From Rhopalosiphum padi (taxonomy: Eukaryota; Arthropoda; Insecta; Hemiptera; Aphididae): a stretch of 64,000 nt of DNA. A program made the translations under genes and the position numbers. The notes beneath the pieces are model-generated. The model did not search any database and was not told the origin of the DNA. It saw nothing but the letters and a program-made list of their open reading frames with translations. The stretch covers positions 48,769,858 to 48,833,857 of the forward strand of contig NC_083598.1 in the NCBI RefSeq assembly GCF_020882245.1, given 5' to 3'. Positions within the stretch are counted from its first letter, which is position 1; every line of letters begins with the position of its first letter. Positions 62,501 through 64,000 of this stretch are shown here, in pieces.

Positions 62501-64000
62501 TATTATTATAATACAATATGCAATATCATAACTCCAATGACGATAACATGACATTAATAATAATAATACTGCTTATATTCCAAGGTGATATTATAACACG
62601 ATATCTTCCATGTTCTGAATAAGTAAAAGAAAATGTTGTCGTGTGTTCATATTTTTTTGTCAAAAAATACTGCAGTATCAACATGTTATTTTAGATAAAT
62701 CAAACCTAATGACCACGAGGCTTAGTAAATTGTACAATTTATGAATATTTACTATCTTAAAAAGTATGTAAATTCGTATTTTGTTTTGATTTTTCCCGTT
62801 AGTTACTAGTAAAAACGCGACTAAACGTAATTTTACAATCGACGGTCCTTATTTTTAATAATATATAATAATTAATTTCAGTTATAACATATTATGTTAT
62901 CGAGTAAATCGTTAACCACTGAATATGTAGAATACATCCAATGACTAATAATAATAATGTCTTCTAATAATTAATATAATTGTTTTTGTTTTGTATGGAT
63001 AATAGGTTAATATGTTATATATATATATAATAGTAATAAAAATAATAAATAATATAATTATTGTATTCATAAATGATTTATGCCCACTTAGAGCCAGTGA
63101 AATACTTTACGAATATAAATACAATAGTTTTACTTGCAACAATAATAATTAATAATGAATGCCATGATTTTGCTTTTAATAATAATACAAAATTATATGG
63201 CTATATGCCTCAAACTTTTAATAATAGTAAACTAAATATAACAATATAATTTGCAAAGTATACATTTAATATGTGACTCAATACTCAGGAAATTTAAATA
63301 ACAAATGTAAAAAATACTAAATAATAATATAAATTGCCTGGTAAGTTTGTAAATATATATGAGTAACAATAAGTATAAAATATATAATATCAACTTCTGG
63401 CTTGTCGACCGGTCTAATACTAATAACAATTAAACTGATAAATTCATAACATATTTACAGATCAGTTTTCATAAAATATATAGGTAACGTAAAAAAAATG
63501 AATATGAATACAGCTAGCAATGGGAACGCTTAAAGCATTGACAATACTATTACACATAACCACAAACATAAATTTCACATGCGTACTAAATTACCAATAA
63601 TCTCTAATATCCTAGGAAGATAGAATAACTAAAAATAACAATAATTATTGAAATTTATTGTGAATGATACTTACAAAAATCCTGTGTGGTTTCAATGTGA
63701 TGCCGGTGCTACCGTTATCATGATATAATATATTGGAACAACGCGCTATGCCCGCGGAATACAAAGATGTACATAATACAAAATGTTTACGGAATGATGA
63801 ATACTGATCATTGAACAGTATATAAAATATTATACGAAATATTTAGTGTTTAAGATGATAAAGTGTAATAGTGTCGGCGTTTCTAAATGGCTTATTCAAT
63901 TATACCACTATCATACCATATATAATATTATTTAATATTTTTTCGAAAATATAATACTTAAAACTGCCATCGTGTTTGAGATAAAACGATGTAAATACGT
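59571..64000. other. AT-rich non-coding DNA with one CpG-richer patch
   Basis: 59580-59960 is CpG-richer and includes a TATATAAAAG word at 59662-59671, without a convincing initiator or frame. ATCTAGA is tandemly repeated three times at 62039-62060. 62370-62490 is a small less AT-rich patch. The remainder to 64000 shows no gene, RNA or paired repeat. Confidence 0.45.
62039..62060. repeat. Short tandem repeat of ATCTAGA
   Basis: Three direct copies of the 7-mer ATCTAGA, itself containing the palindrome TCTAGA. Confidence 0.75.

Noticed and set aside
1..64000. Bacterial or phage interpretation (operons, CRISPR, IS elements)
   Set aside because: No coding density, no Shine-Dalgarno-led frames and no spaced direct-repeat array; the composition and hAT-type elements point to a eukaryotic nuclear genome.

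Overview
The window is a strongly AT-rich (roughly three quarters A+T by eye) eukaryotic nuclear segment with no intact, recognisable protein-coding gene. Base composition, abundant TAGGTA/TACCTA words, many AAT/AT simple repeats and an unusually dense set of small inverted-repeat transposons fit an insect genome. An aphid-like hemipteran is my best guess; this is inferred from sequence texture and not proven. There are no bacterial features (operons, ribosome binding sites, CRISPR, IS elements). Almost all open frames over 60 codons look like chance frames in AT-rich DNA.

Most of what can be supported is mobile-element debris. Five hAT-like families are recognisable by terminal inverted repeats (TIRs): 9478-10060 with a second copy at about 37667-38180; 16099-16626 with a 7/8 matched 8-bp target duplication; 28232-28684 (CAGGGGTCGGCAACC ends); 37483-38458, which contains the second copy of the first family; and 51694-51979. 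MITE-like elements include two copies of a TATACAG...TGATTCA family (291-1007 and 21230-22011), a TATACAG-ended element whose arms are themselves palindromes (41783-42097), a long hairpin with 79-bp arms (23868-24066), and smaller inverted repeats at 6169-6434, 14199-14336, 20102-20470, 31991-32075 and 33778-33888. A dispersed repeat family marked by ACGATTCTGAGCG occurs at 2530-3062, 32594-33017 and 42690-43270.

The clearest coding remnant is a decayed non-LTR retrotransposon at about 47348-48171. It keeps three frame-shifted pieces of an endonuclease domain (including CIYRSS and IITGDMNINIL) and a probable ORF2 C-terminus (YNTLPLYLS), with too little space between them for a reverse transcriptase.

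Possible host signals are weak. A TATA/initiator-like core promoter with cAMP-response-like and D-box-like motifs (22918-23060) precedes a 107-codon frame. A 136-codon frame at 16785-17195 is the longest in the window and longer than expected by chance. CpG-richer islands lie at about 28990-31450, 35930-36360, 44800-46450, 50990-51420 and 59580-59960. Factor-site clusters lie at 2118-2209, 13295-13318 and 30993-31020. The segment is most simply read as intergenic or long-intron DNA that has accumulated non-autonomous DNA transposons.
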